A stretch of 64,000 nucleotides of DNA from Uliginosibacterium sp036017065 (GTDB lineage Bacteria; Pseudomonadota; Gammaproteobacteria; Burkholderiales; Rhodocyclaceae), in contig NZ_JAYXHR010000002.1 of the NCBI RefSeq assembly GCF_036017065.1, positions 620,001 to 684,000 of the forward strand, given 5' to 3'. The position numbers and the translations under genes were made by a program. Of the stretch, positions 25,001 through 32,403 are shown piece by piece. Position 1 is the stretch's first letter. Every line of letters starts with the position of its first letter. The notes under the pieces are model-generated. The model was not told the DNA's origin, made no database searches, and was given only the letters and a program-made list of their open reading frames with translations.

Positions 25001-25132
25001 GAGCAGCTCGAATTTTTCACGGAAGTTGGCTTCGAGCGTAGCGCGGTCGCGAATATCGGGACGCGGCGTGTACTTGAGGTCGCCAAGCTTGGTGATGAGG
25101 GCTTGCTCGATCTGGGCTTCGTTTGTGCTCAT
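22052..25132 (-). CDS. hsdR: Type I restriction endonuclease/translocase subunit
   Basis: A 1026-residue HsdR, close in length to EcoR124I-type (type IC) subunits. The N-terminal nuclease has Asp120, Glu134-x-Lys136 (QIELK) and QxxxY (QIVEY, 148-152). The SF2 helicase motor has TTGSGKT (275-281), DECH (394-397), FGFTGTPIF and LLTGFDSKYLNTL, and QAFSRTNR is motif VI. The start at 25132 is preferred (GGAAA 7 bases upstream), since the long upstream in-frame extension lacks family sequence. It follows the Fic gene by 53 bases and precedes hsdS by 3 bases. It cuts unmodified DNA after ATP-driven translocation. Confidence 0.95.
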   Translation of the reverse strand: MSTNEAQIEQALITKLGDLKYTPRPDIRDRATLEANFREKFELLNRVKLTDEEFARLLEEIVTPDVFTAAQTLRTRSSFTREDGTPLNYTLVNIDDWCKNSFEIASQLRINSDYSHHRFDVVLLINGVPAVQIELKTLGINPRRAIEQIVEYKNDPGNGFTRTLMCFMQVFVVSNRTSTYYFANNNARHFSFNADERFLPIYQFAAPDNTKITGLDEFSDAFLAKCTLGQMISRYMVLVASEQKLLMMRPYQIYAVKNIVKCIEDNSGNGYVWHTTGSGKTLTSFKASTLLKANPNIEKCLFVVDRKDLDRQTREEFNRFQEGCVESNTNTGELVRRLLSDDAADKVIVCTIQKLGLALNENSKRNRSREKRGLATYADQLEAMRDKRIVFIFDECHRSQFGENHRTIKEFFPKAQLFGFTGTPIFDDNATVRQISGEEQTLKTTEDLFQQCLHEYTITHAIEDRNVLRFHVDYYGMPEETNPPSPPKKFIKPTKRAIVEAILTKHDAATGGRKFNAIFATASINDAIEYVELFKTVQSEKAASNPAYLPLNIATVFSPPAKALADDPQNPNPNGAADVRQLQDDLQQENQDNQQDPEGKKAALEAIIADYNARYGTNHSIYLFDLYYQDVQQRIKDQQWPDVDLRKVNPSAAQHKIDVTIVVDMLLTGFDSKYLNTLYVDKNLKYHSLIQAFSRTNRVLNDTKPFGQIIDFRGQQEAVDTAIVLFSGAKAEAARKIWLVEKAPAVIEKLQEAKIGLQTFLQVHGLSGKPEEIAQLKGDEARIGFIEAFKKVQKLQTQLDQYTDLTPEQTDTIQTILPKDELNAFRGQYLETAKRLRDERASAGNRAEDDTRQALAQLDLELSLFASATIDYDYIMHLIADYSTKKPGTARMSRDQLISLIGGDAKFIDERDLITEYVMGLKAGEGLDERAIRTGYQQFKAVKAARELNELAARHGLPAAALQGFVDGVLERRIFDGEQLTELLTPLELGWKARTQKELALMGELVPMLKKRAGGREISGLQAYED

Positions 25133-25185
25133 GAGCGTTTCCGGTTCGACGCTGGATTGCTTCATATGGTGTCGATGCTGTACGT

Positions 25186-26277
25186 CTAGGTCTCGTCCCG
25201 CGTAAGGATGCAGTTCAGTGCGAGATTGATGTAGTAGTTCGAGCGGCCGATCTTGCGCTTTTCCAGGAAACTGCCAGCGCACAAGGCATCGAGGTACTTG
25301 GTGGCTGTGAGGCGCGAGACCTGGAGGTCGTGCTCGATGAATTCGATCTTGGTATAGGGATGCGCGAACAGACTGTTGATGAGGTCCTGGCTGTAGAACT
25401 TGTAGGTACTGCGGATGCGGTGCTTGATGTCCATCACCGCATCGCGGATCAGGACGACGGTGTCGATGGTGTGGGCAGCGGTGTCCTCGACGGCGTTGAG
25501 CATGTAAAGCGTCCATTCCTCCCAGTTGCCTTGATCGCGCACGCTCTGGAGCAGACGGTAATAGTCGGCCTTGTTGCGCACGATGTGGCGAGAGAGGTAA
25601 AGCAGGGGGATGTTGAGCAAGCCCTTCTGCATCAGGTACAGCACGTTAAGGATGCGTCCGGTACGGCCGTTGCCGTCGTAGAAAGGGTGAATGCTTTCGA
25701 ACTGGTGATGGATGATGGCCATCTTGACCAGGGGATCAGCATCAAAACGCGCGTCGTCGTTGATGAAGCTTTCGAGATCGCGCATCAGGGTGGCGATGGT
25801 GTCGGGATCTTGCGGCGGGGTGTAGACCGTGGCGCCGAAACCGTCCTTGAGGGCGGTGCCGGGCAGCTTGCGAAAGCCAGCGTGGTTTTTCTCCAGCGCG
25901 GCCTGGATTTCGATGATGTGGTTGTTGGTGATGAGGCCCGTATCGATCACCCGCTCGTGGCCGATCCGCAGCGCCTGGATGTAGTGGCGTACTTCCTTCG
26001 CGGCAGGATTCACGAGGTCCGGGAAAGCATCGCCCTTGAAAAGCTCGTCGTGCGTGGTGACGATGTTTTCGATAGCCGAGCTGTCTTTCGCTTCCTGCAT
26101 CGACAGGGTGTTGATGAGGATTCCGTCGTTCGGCATGGACGCCGCGAGACCTTTGAGCTCGGCAAGTTTGCGACTGGTGGTGGCTAGCTTCTTGAGGATT
26201 GCCGGGGTTTCGAAGCTGGCGGGTTTGAGCTGCTGGAGATCAGTCAGCGCTTCGCTATGGGTGCTTTCGGGAGGCAT
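25186..26277 (-). CDS. Fic-domain AMP-transferase with winged helix, first gene of the restriction operon
   Basis: A 363-residue class II Fic protein. The inhibitory motif SSAIEN is at 66-71, the catalytic loop HPFYDGNGRTGR is intact at 197-208, and there is a C-terminal winged-helix-like region (VSRLTATKYLDALCAGSFLEKRKIGRSNYY). Two long imperfect palindromes lie 15-92 bases upstream of the start, consistent with self-repression through the winged helix. It precedes hsdR by 53 bases on the same strand with no obvious terminator, so it probably leads the whole operon and may set its expression. It is related to, but clearly different from, the Fic at 13696. Confidence 0.85.
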   Translation of the reverse strand: MPPESTHSEALTDLQQLKPASFETPAILKKLATTSRKLAELKGLAASMPNDGILINTLSMQEAKDSSAIENIVTTHDELFKGDAFPDLVNPAAKEVRHYIQALRIGHERVIDTGLITNNHIIEIQAALEKNHAGFRKLPGTALKDGFGATVYTPPQDPDTIATLMRDLESFINDDARFDADPLVKMAIIHHQFESIHPFYDGNGRTGRILNVLYLMQKGLLNIPLLYLSRHIVRNKADYYRLLQSVRDQGNWEEWTLYMLNAVEDTAAHTIDTVVLIRDAVMDIKHRIRSTYKFYSQDLINSLFAHPYTKIEFIEHDLQVSRLTATKYLDALCAGSFLEKRKIGRSNYYINLALNCILTRDET

Positions 26278-26291
26278 CCGGAAAGTCTCCG

Positions 26292-26326
26292 TTTTCTATA
26301 CATGTTTTCTGGACGTGCATAGAAAA
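26292..26326. promoter_or_regulatory. Operator A upstream of the operon-leading Fic gene
   Basis: TTTTCTAT and ATAGAAAA are perfect inverse arms 19 bases apart, with partial pairing further in (CATG/TGCA). It begins 15 bases upstream of the ATG. The whole element aligns with operator B as a direct repeat (shared TTTCTATACA, CTGG and GTG-ATA blocks). Confidence 0.65.
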
Positions 26327-26331
26327 TAGCC

Positions 26332-26369
26332 GATTTCTATACACTTGTCTGGTGACGTGTATAAAAATC
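26332..26369. promoter_or_regulatory. Operator B upstream of the operon-leading Fic gene
   Basis: GATTTCTATACAC and GTGTATAAAAATC are 13-base inverse arms with one mismatch, separated by 12 bases. It is a tandem copy of operator A. Confidence 0.65.
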
Positions 26370-26427
26370 GGCCAGATTCCTGATGTATTCTACGAGAGGT
26401 GAAAAATTCTCTTTCATCTCTAGCAGC

Positions 26428-26460
26428 TTGAAAATCAACCATTCAATGGCTGATTTTCAA
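26428..26460 (-). terminator. gyrB terminator hairpin
   Basis: A two-tier perfect stem: TTGAAAATCA/TGATTTTCAA outside and CCATT/AATGG inside. It lies 7 bases past the gyrB stop; on the minus strand a T-rich stretch (GAGAATTTTTC) follows a little further on. It separates gyrB from the Fic-led operon downstream. Confidence 0.7.
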
Positions 26461-26466
26461 CCAGGC

Positions 26467-28956
26467 TCAGACATCAATATTCCGTGCATTCAAGGCGTTA
26501 CGTTCGATGAATTCCCGACGCGGCTCAACTTGGTCGCCCATCAGCGTGGTGAAGATTTCATCCGCCGCGATGGCGTCGTCGATCTGTACCTTGAGCAGGC
26601 GGCGCACGGTGGGGTCCATGGTCGTTTCCCACAGCTGCTCGGGGTTCATTTCGCCGAGGCCTTTGTAGCGCTGCTTACCGAGGTTGCGTTCCACTTCGTT
26701 GAGCATCCAGCGGATGGCTTCGCTGAAGCTGGCTACCTTGGCGCTCTTCTCGCCGCGGCGCATTTCGGCGCCGTCGCCGATCAGGCCGGCGATGGTTTCG
26801 CTGCTCTTGCGGATCTGCTGATAGTCGCCGGAGACGAGGAAGTCCTGATCGATATGGGTGACGCGGGTGTTGCCGTGGAGCAGGCGGGCGATGCGGATGC
26901 GCCAGGTTTCCGACTGGGCGTCGTATTCCGGCGAGAGGCGCACGTCCTTGCCGAGCTTCGCCTGCAGGCGGTCGCTGGCGGACTGAGCGGCAGCTTCGTC
27001 GGTAAGTTCGACAGGGATGTCATTGGCAAGGAGGGCGTGCAGCACTTCGCTGTCCACCCAGCTTTCCAGGCGGTTGATGATGGCTTCGGACAGCAGGTAG
27101 CTGCGCGCCAGGTCGCCAAGGGCTTCGCCTTCGATGGGTGTAGCACCTTCACGCGGCAGGAAGCTGGAGCCGTCCAGCGCCATGCTGAGCAGGTGGGTGG
27201 CCAGCTCGTGGTCGTCCTTGATGTAGCGCTCGGTCTTGCCGTGCTTGATCTTGTACAGCGGCGGCTGGGCGATGTAGATGTTGCCGCCTTCCACCAGCTC
27301 GGGCATCTGGCGGTAGAAGAAGGTGAGCAGCAGGGTGCGGATGTGCGCGCCGTCCACGTCCGCGTCGGTCATGATGATGATGCGGTGGTAGCGCAGCTTC
27401 TCGGGCTTGTAGTCGTCCTTGCCGATGCTGGTGCCCAGCGCGGTGATCAGCGTGGCGATCTGCTCGGAGCTGATGAGCTTGTCGAAGCGCGCGCGTTCCA
27501 CGTTGAGCACCTTGCCGCGCAGCGGGAGGATGGCCTGGAATTTACGGTCGCGGCCCTGCTTGGCGGAGCCGCCGGCGGAGTCACCCTCGACGAGGTAGAG
27601 CTCGCACTTGGAGGGGTCGCGTTCCTGGCAGTCGGCGAGCTTGCCGGGCAGGCCGACGCCGTCCAGCACGCTCTTGCGGCGGGTCATTTCGCGGGCCTTG
27701 CGGGCGGCCTCACGTGCTCTCGCAGCCTCGACGATTTTTCCACATATCGTCTTGGCGTCTATCGGTTTTTCCAGCAGGTATTCAGCAAGTTTTTCGGCGA
27801 CGACTTCTTCCACCGCCGGGCGGGCTTCGCCGGACACCAGCTTCATCTTCGTCTGCGAGGCGAACTTGGGGTCGGGCATCTTCACCGACAACACGCAGGC
27901 CAGGCCTTCGCGCATGTCGTCACCGGTGATCTCCACCTTGGCCTTCTTGGCGATCTCGTTTTCTTCGATGTACTTGTTGATGACGCGGGTCATCGCGGCG
28001 CGCAGACCGGTCAAGTGGGTGCCGCCATCACTCTGCGGGATGTTGTTGGTGAAGCACAGCACCTGTTCCTGGTAGGAGTCGTTCCACTGCATGGCGACTT
28101 CGACCGACAGTTCCACGTCGTTGCCGCTGTTGTTCACGCGGGTGGTGCCGGACGAGTAGAAGACGTTGGGATGCAGGACGGTCTTGGCGCGATTGATGTA
28201 GTCGACGAAGCCCTTCACGCCACCGGAGAAGGCGAAATCCTCTTCCTTGCCGTTGCGCTGGTCGACCAGCTTGATGCGCACGCCGTTGTTCAGGAAGGAC
28301 AGCTCGCGCAGGCGCTTGGCAAGGATGTCGTAGTGGTACTCGATGTTGCCGAAGATCTCTTCGTCGGCGAGGTAGTGCACCTCGGTACCGCGCTTCTCGG
28401 ATTCACCCAGCACGCGCAGCGGCGAGACTTCCACACCGTTCTGTACTTCGATCAGGCGGTCCACCGGCTTGCCGCGCTGGAACTCCATGAAGTGCTTCTT
28501 GCCATCGCGACGAATGGTGAGGCGCAGGAACTTGGACAGCGCATTCACGCAGCTCACACCCACGCCGTGCAGGCCACCGGACACCTTGTAGCTGTTCTGG
28601 TTGAACTTGCCGCCGGCGTGCAGCACGCACATGACGATCTCGGCGGCGGAACGCCTGGGCTCGTGCTTGTCGTCGAACTTGATGCCGACCGGGATTCCGC
28701 GACCGTTGTCCGTCACCGAAATCGAGTTGTCGGTGTGGATGGTCACCACGATGTCGTCGCAATGGCCGGCCAGGGCTTCGTCGATGGCGTTGTCGACCAC
28801 CTCGAACACCATGTGGTGCAGGCCGGTGCCGTCGGAGGTGTCGCCGATGTACATGCCGGGACGCTTGCGGACGGCTTCCAGACCTTCCAGTTGCTGGATG
28901 GAGGATTCGTCGTAATCGCTGGCGTTGCCGTTGGGCGGAGTGACTTGGTCGGACAT
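26467..28956 (-). CDS. gyrB: DNA gyrase subunit B
   Basis: An 829-residue GyrB. It has the GHKL ATPase domain (ESSIQQLEGLEAVRKRPGMY, TDNGRGIPVG, GLHGVGVSCVNAL), a transducer domain, and the TOPRIM domain (ELYLVEGDSAGGSAKQGRD, then DADVDGAHIRTLL with the DxD metal site). It ends in the GyrB-type QRYKGLGEMNPEQLWETTMDP and ERNALNARNIDV. The length above 800 shows the insert typical of Gram-negative GyrB. Together with GyrA it introduces negative supercoils. The start at 28956 matches the family (SDQ...YDESSI). It follows dnaN by 110 bases with no recF, as in many betaproteobacteria. A strong hairpin sits in its 5' leader. Confidence 0.98.
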   Translation of the reverse strand: MSDQVTPPNGNASDYDESSIQQLEGLEAVRKRPGMYIGDTSDGTGLHHMVFEVVDNAIDEALAGHCDDIVVTIHTDNSISVTDNGRGIPVGIKFDDKHEPRRSAAEIVMCVLHAGGKFNQNSYKVSGGLHGVGVSCVNALSKFLRLTIRRDGKKHFMEFQRGKPVDRLIEVQNGVEVSPLRVLGESEKRGTEVHYLADEEIFGNIEYHYDILAKRLRELSFLNNGVRIKLVDQRNGKEEDFAFSGGVKGFVDYINRAKTVLHPNVFYSSGTTRVNNSGNDVELSVEVAMQWNDSYQEQVLCFTNNIPQSDGGTHLTGLRAAMTRVINKYIEENEIAKKAKVEITGDDMREGLACVLSVKMPDPKFASQTKMKLVSGEARPAVEEVVAEKLAEYLLEKPIDAKTICGKIVEAARAREAARKAREMTRRKSVLDGVGLPGKLADCQERDPSKCELYLVEGDSAGGSAKQGRDRKFQAILPLRGKVLNVERARFDKLISSEQIATLITALGTSIGKDDYKPEKLRYHRIIIMTDADVDGAHIRTLLLTFFYRQMPELVEGGNIYIAQPPLYKIKHGKTERYIKDDHELATHLLSMALDGSSFLPREGATPIEGEALGDLARSYLLSEAIINRLESWVDSEVLHALLANDIPVELTDEAAAQSASDRLQAKLGKDVRLSPEYDAQSETWRIRIARLLHGNTRVTHIDQDFLVSGDYQQIRKSSETIAGLIGDGAEMRRGEKSAKVASFSEAIRWMLNEVERNLGKQRYKGLGEMNPEQLWETTMDPTVRRLLKVQIDDAIAADEIFTTLMGDQVEPRREFIERNALNARNIDV

Positions 28957-28985
28957 GTGGGGATCAACCTCGGGGTGGACGGCCG

Positions 28986-29016
28986 CTGCCGACGTTGCGC
29001 GGAGCAACGTCGGCAG
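28986..29016. repeat. Perfect 13-bp hairpin in the dnaN-gyrB gap
   Basis: CTGCCGACGTTGC-5 bases-GCAACGTCGGCAG, no mismatch. It is 30-60 bases upstream of the gyrB start. There is no T-run on the minus strand, so it may be an mRNA leader structure or processing site rather than a simple dnaN terminator. Confidence 0.75.
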
Positions 29017-29066
29017 GGAGGCAGAAGGAGCGGATGGAAAGGCGCGCGGTGTTCAGAGCGTCGTTC

Positions 29067-30173
29067 TCAGATCCGCATCGGCATGACGACGGCCTTGAAG
29101 TTGGCGTCGCCAGGCAGCGTGAAGAGGGCGGAGGACATCGGCTCGTTGAGGTGGATTTCCACTTCGTCTTCGCTGACGTTGTTGAGCACGTCCAGCAGGT
29201 AGGACACGTTGAAGCCGATCTCCAGGCTGTCGCCGGAGTAGTCGACTTCCAGCTCTTCCTGGGCTTCTTCCTGCTCGGCGTTGGAGCTGATGATTTTCAG
29301 CAGGCCGGATTCGAGCTGGATGCGCAGGCCGCGGAATTTCTCGTTGGTCAGGATGGCGGCACGTTGCAGCGACAGCAGCAAGGCCTGGCGCGGTGCCTTG
29401 ACCAGCTTCGGGTTGCCTTGCGGCACCACGCGGTCGTAGTCCGGGAACTTGCCGTCGATGAGCTTGGAGATCAGCTCGATGGGGCCGAAGCGGAAGGCAG
29501 CCTGGTTGCCCGTGATGACGATTTCCACCGGCTCGTCGGTGTCGGCCAGTTGGCGGGCGAGCTCCAGCACAGTTTTGCGCGGCAGGATGATCTCGGTGCG
29601 GGCGACGCCGGATTCCAGCTCGGTAGCAGCCAGGGCCAGGCGGTGGCCGTCGGTGGCGACCATGCGCAGGGTGGTGCCCTCGGCGACCAGCAACAGGCCG
29701 TTGAGGTAGTAGCGGATGTCCTGCGCCGCCATGGCGTAGGCCACCTGGGAAAGTTGATGGCGCAGGGCGCTCTGGGACAGCACCAGGCGCACGGAGTCGC
29801 CTTCGCCGCGCTGCATGCGGGGGTAGTCGGCCGCGGGCAGCGTCTGCAGCTGGAAACGGCTCTTGCCGGCGCGCAGGGTCAGCTTCTTGTCGTCCAGCAC
29901 CAGTTGCACTTCGGCGTCGGCCGGCAGGGCACGCAGGATGTCCTGGAACTTGCGGGCGGCGACGGTGATCGAGGCGTTCTCGCCACCGGCAGCACCGGTG
30001 GTGCGCGTGGTGATCTGGATCTCGATGTCGGTAGCCAGCAGGGTCAGGTCAGTGCCCTGCTTCTCCAGCAGTACGTTGGAGAGGATGGGCAGGGTGTGAC
30101 GCTTTTCGACAATGCCTGCGACGGACTGCAGCGGAGCGAGGAGGGCGTCGCGGGTAGCTGTTAACAGAAGCAT
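29067..30173 (-). CDS. dnaN: DNA polymerase III beta sliding clamp
   Basis: A 368-residue beta clamp with the typical start LLTATRDALLAPLQSVAGIVEKRHTLPILSNVLL and three repeated clamp domains. The C-terminus ANFKAVVMPMRI forms part of the peptide-binding pocket (the MPMRL-type end). It dimerises around DNA and tethers polymerase III and other partners. The ATG at 30173 is preceded by AGGAGA. It lies between dnaA and gyrB, separated from dnaA by a 238-base AT-rich gap that contains DnaA boxes. Confidence 0.98.
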   Translation of the reverse strand: MLLLTATRDALLAPLQSVAGIVEKRHTLPILSNVLLEKQGTDLTLLATDIEIQITTRTTGAAGGENASITVAARKFQDILRALPADAEVQLVLDDKKLTLRAGKSRFQLQTLPAADYPRMQRGEGDSVRLVLSQSALRHQLSQVAYAMAAQDIRYYLNGLLLVAEGTTLRMVATDGHRLALAATELESGVARTEIILPRKTVLELARQLADTDEPVEIVITGNQAAFRFGPIELISKLIDGKFPDYDRVVPQGNPKLVKAPRQALLLSLQRAAILTNEKFRGLRIQLESGLLKIISSNAEQEEAQEELEVDYSGDSLEIGFNVSYLLDVLNNVSEDEVEIHLNEPMSSALFTLPGDANFKAVVMPMRI

Positions 30174-30411
30174 TTATATAACTCTCCTAATACTTATATA
30201 GCGCGGCAGTTTGTGTGGATAAGTACTAAAAAACCAATGATTTCAGCGGGTTGACCCTGTTGAAGACCTTGTGGGAATGGGCAGGGACGGCGCTGTGGGC
30301 AAATGGGGACAAAAAACGGCTGTGGCTTCCACGTAAGGGATGTCCACATTAGGTCCCAAGACCTGAGGCCTGGTTGTCCACAGCTTGTTCATCTTGTTGT
30401 TTGTGTTCCGT
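30174..30411. other. oriC: Candidate chromosomal origin (oriC) between dnaA and dnaN
   Basis: The gap holds one perfect DnaA box (TGTGGATAA at 30214-30222, inverse strand), one single-mismatch box (TTGTCCACA at 30374-30382) and weaker ones around 30270, 30294 and 30340. An AT-rich tract (TATATAA, TACTTATATA) lies beside the perfect box, separated from it by a GC-rich GCGCGGC. Box, GC spacer and AT tract is the usual unwinding-element layout. A second perfect box upstream of dnaA (32118) means the rpmH-dnaA gap may contribute or be the true origin. Confidence 0.55.
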
Positions 30412-31836
30412 TCAGCCTCTCAAAGTCTGGGACAACACGTGCAGATCGTGATTAAGCTGTTGATCTGCAAGGCGAAGATCAGCAATGGTGCGGCAGGCAT
30501 GCAGCACCGTGGTGTGGTCACGCCCGCCGAAGGCGTCGCCAATGGCAGGCAGTGAATTCGGTGTCAGTTCCTTGGCCAGGTACATGGCGACCTGGCGCGG
30601 GCGGGCGATGTTACGGGTGCGTTTGGCGGACAGCATGTCGGCCAGCTTGATCTTGTAGTAGTCGGCCACCGTCTTCTGGATCAGCTCGAAGGTGATCTGG
30701 CGGTTGTGGGCGGCCAGCAGGTCGCGCAGGGCCTCGCGGGCGACTTCCACGCTGATGTCGCGGTCGTGGAAGCGGGCATAGGCCACCACGCGCTTCAGCG
30801 CGCCTTCCAGCTCGCGGACGTTGGAGCGCAGGTTCTTGGCGATCAGGAAGGCGACTTCGTCCGGTAGTTCGACACCGTCGAAGGCGGCTTTCTTCTGCAG
30901 GATGGCGACGCGCATTTCGAGTTCCGGTGGCTCGATCTGGACCGTGAGGCCCCAGTCGAAGCGGGAAATCAGGCGGTCTTCCAGGCCCTGGATGTCCTTG
31001 GGATAGGTATCGCAAGTGATGACGATCTGCTTCTTTGCCTCGGTCAAGGCATTGAATGCATGGAAGAATTCGTCGCGGGTGCGTTCCTTGTTGCCGACGC
31101 CGAGGAACTGGATGTCGTCGATCAGCAGCAGGTCCAGCGAGCGGTAGTAGCGCTGGAACTGGTCGAAACTCTTCTGTTGGTAAGCGCGCAGCACGTCGGC
31201 GAAGTAGTCCTCGACGTGTACATAGCGCACCACGGCTTTCGGGTTGGCCTGCAGGACGGCGTTGCCGATCGCGTGGATCAAGTGGGTCTTGCCGAGGCCG
31301 ACGCCGCCATAGACGAAAAGCGGGTTGTACGAGATGCCGGGATTGTTGGCCACCTGCATGGCGGCAGCACGGGCCAGGTCGTTGGCGCGGCCCGTCACCA
31401 GGGTGTCGAAGGTGAAGGCCGGGTTCAGGCGCGTCTTGTCGTAGTGGCCGCTGGTGTTGGCGCCATGAGTGGCCATGATGGCCGGAGACGACGTGATTTC
31501 GGCTACCGGCGCTGTGTTGGCCTTGGTCGTCGTCGGCAACTTGACCGGGCCCTTCTGGGGGGCGGCAGCCGGTGCCGGGGCGGCATTGCCATCGCCACCG
31601 AGCGCCAGGGTGATCGGTACAGCGGAGCCGAAGAACTCCTCGCCAAGCTGTTCGATGCGGCGCAGGTAGCGCTCGCGCACCCACTGCAGCACGAAGCGGT
31701 TGGGCGCAGTCAGCACCAGCGCAGGCGAGTCCTCACCATCGCGCGCCTCCAGGGCGCGGATCCAGGTGTTGAACTGCTGGCTGGGCAGCTCCTGCTCCAG
31801 GCGAGCGAGACAGACGTTCCAGAAAGCGAGGCTCAC
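30412..31836 (-). CDS. dnaA: Chromosomal replication initiator protein
   Basis: A 474-residue DnaA. Domain I reads FWNVCLARLEQELPSQQFNTWI, followed by a Pro/Ala linker and the AAA+ domain with FVYGGVGLGKTHL (Walker A) and LLLIDDIQFL (Walker B). The C-terminal box-binding domain has the signature AIGDAFGGRDHTTVLHACRTI. No ATG lies near the family N-terminus; GTG at 31836 gives the expected start (VSLAFWNVC) and is used here, without a strong ribosome site. In-frame ATGs further up (for example 32088) would add 84 residues of non-family sequence. A DnaA box at 32118 suggests autoregulation. Confidence 0.96.
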   Translation of the reverse strand: MSLAFWNVCLARLEQELPSQQFNTWIRALEARDGEDSPALVLTAPNRFVLQWVRERYLRRIEQLGEEFFGSAVPITLALGGDGNAAPAPAAAPQKGPVKLPTTTKANTAPVAEITSSPAIMATHGANTSGHYDKTRLNPAFTFDTLVTGRANDLARAAAMQVANNPGISYNPLFVYGGVGLGKTHLIHAIGNAVLQANPKAVVRYVHVEDYFADVLRAYQQKSFDQFQRYYRSLDLLLIDDIQFLGVGNKERTRDEFFHAFNALTEAKKQIVITCDTYPKDIQGLEDRLISRFDWGLTVQIEPPELEMRVAILQKKAAFDGVELPDEVAFLIAKNLRSNVRELEGALKRVVAYARFHDRDISVEVAREALRDLLAAHNRQITFELIQKTVADYYKIKLADMLSAKRTRNIARPRQVAMYLAKELTPNSLPAIGDAFGGRDHTTVLHACRTIADLRLADQQLNHDLHVLSQTLRG

Positions 31837-32117
31837 GGTGTGGTGATGCAGTGTTTTGTATGGCCCGCCTTGAACTGCCGGCGGACTCGGGTTTGACCGG
31901 TCGCAACGCCGGGGGCCGGATGACATGCAGGCCCCTGACTCTCCTCCCTCGTCGAATTTTTCCTCGCGATACGGAAACCCGGCCAGATGCTGGCAAAGCG
32001 ACCGTAAAAGCAGTGAAAAACCGGGAAATCCCGTGTTTCGGCAAGGGCTTGGACGATGCTCCGGCGACCTTGCGAGCGACATCGACAAGCGCTCGATTCT
32101 ACTCCCCCGGAAGGTAT

Positions 32118-32126
32118 TTATCCACA
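32118..32126 (+). promoter_or_regulatory. Perfect DnaA box in the dnaA-rpmH gap
   Basis: TTATCCACA, the consensus DnaA box, about 280 bases upstream of the dnaA start and just before the rpmH promoter. The 31837-32216 gap otherwise holds only promoter signals. Confidence 0.8.
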
Positions 32127-32156
32127 GGCTGCAAACCGTGACAGCAGGGCTGCAGG

Positions 32157-32185
32157 TTGACAGTCGGGCCTCACTCCGCTTTAAT
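32157..32185 (+). promoter_or_regulatory. Sigma-70 promoter of rpmH-rnpA-yidD-yidC-mnmE
   Basis: TTGACA (32157-32162), 17 bases, TTTAAT (32180-32185). A perfect -35, optimal spacing and a 5/6 -10, 32 bases before the rpmH ATG. Confidence 0.8.
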
Positions 32186-32216
32186 CGCGCGTTTCACGCG
32201 AATTGGAAGATCCATC

Positions 32217-32351
32217 ATGAAGCGCACCTACCAACCCTCCGTCGTCCGTCGTAAGCGCACCCACGGTTTCCTGGTCCGCTCGCGCACCCGTGGCGGTCGT
32301 GCGGTGCTGGCTGCTCGCCGTGCCAAGGGCCGTCATCGCCTGGCAGTCTGA
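32217..32351 (+). CDS. rpmH: 50S ribosomal protein L34
   Basis: Forty-four residues, MKRTYQPSVVRRKRTHGFLV..., the invariant highly basic L34. A GGAAG site precedes the ATG. It is the first gene of the conserved rpmH-rnpA-yidD-yidC-mnmE block and is transcribed away from dnaA. Confidence 0.98.
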   Translation: MKRTYQPSVVRRKRTHGFLVRSRTRGGRAVLAARRAKGRHRLAV

Positions 32352-32403
32352 GTGTCCTGCGGGGCAAGGCGCTGCTGGCGGCGTGACGAGATTGCCGCCC
32401 AAG

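Noticed and set aside
28957..29066. Missing or hidden recF between dnaN and gyrB
   Set aside because: The gap is 110 bases and contains only a hairpin; absence of recF here is common in betaproteobacteria and is not treated as a deletion.
26383..29202. Very long plus-strand ORF (939 codons) opposite gyrB
   Set aside because: It is the mirror of the gyrB coding strand in a high-GC genome; the minus strand encodes full-length GyrB with all motifs.
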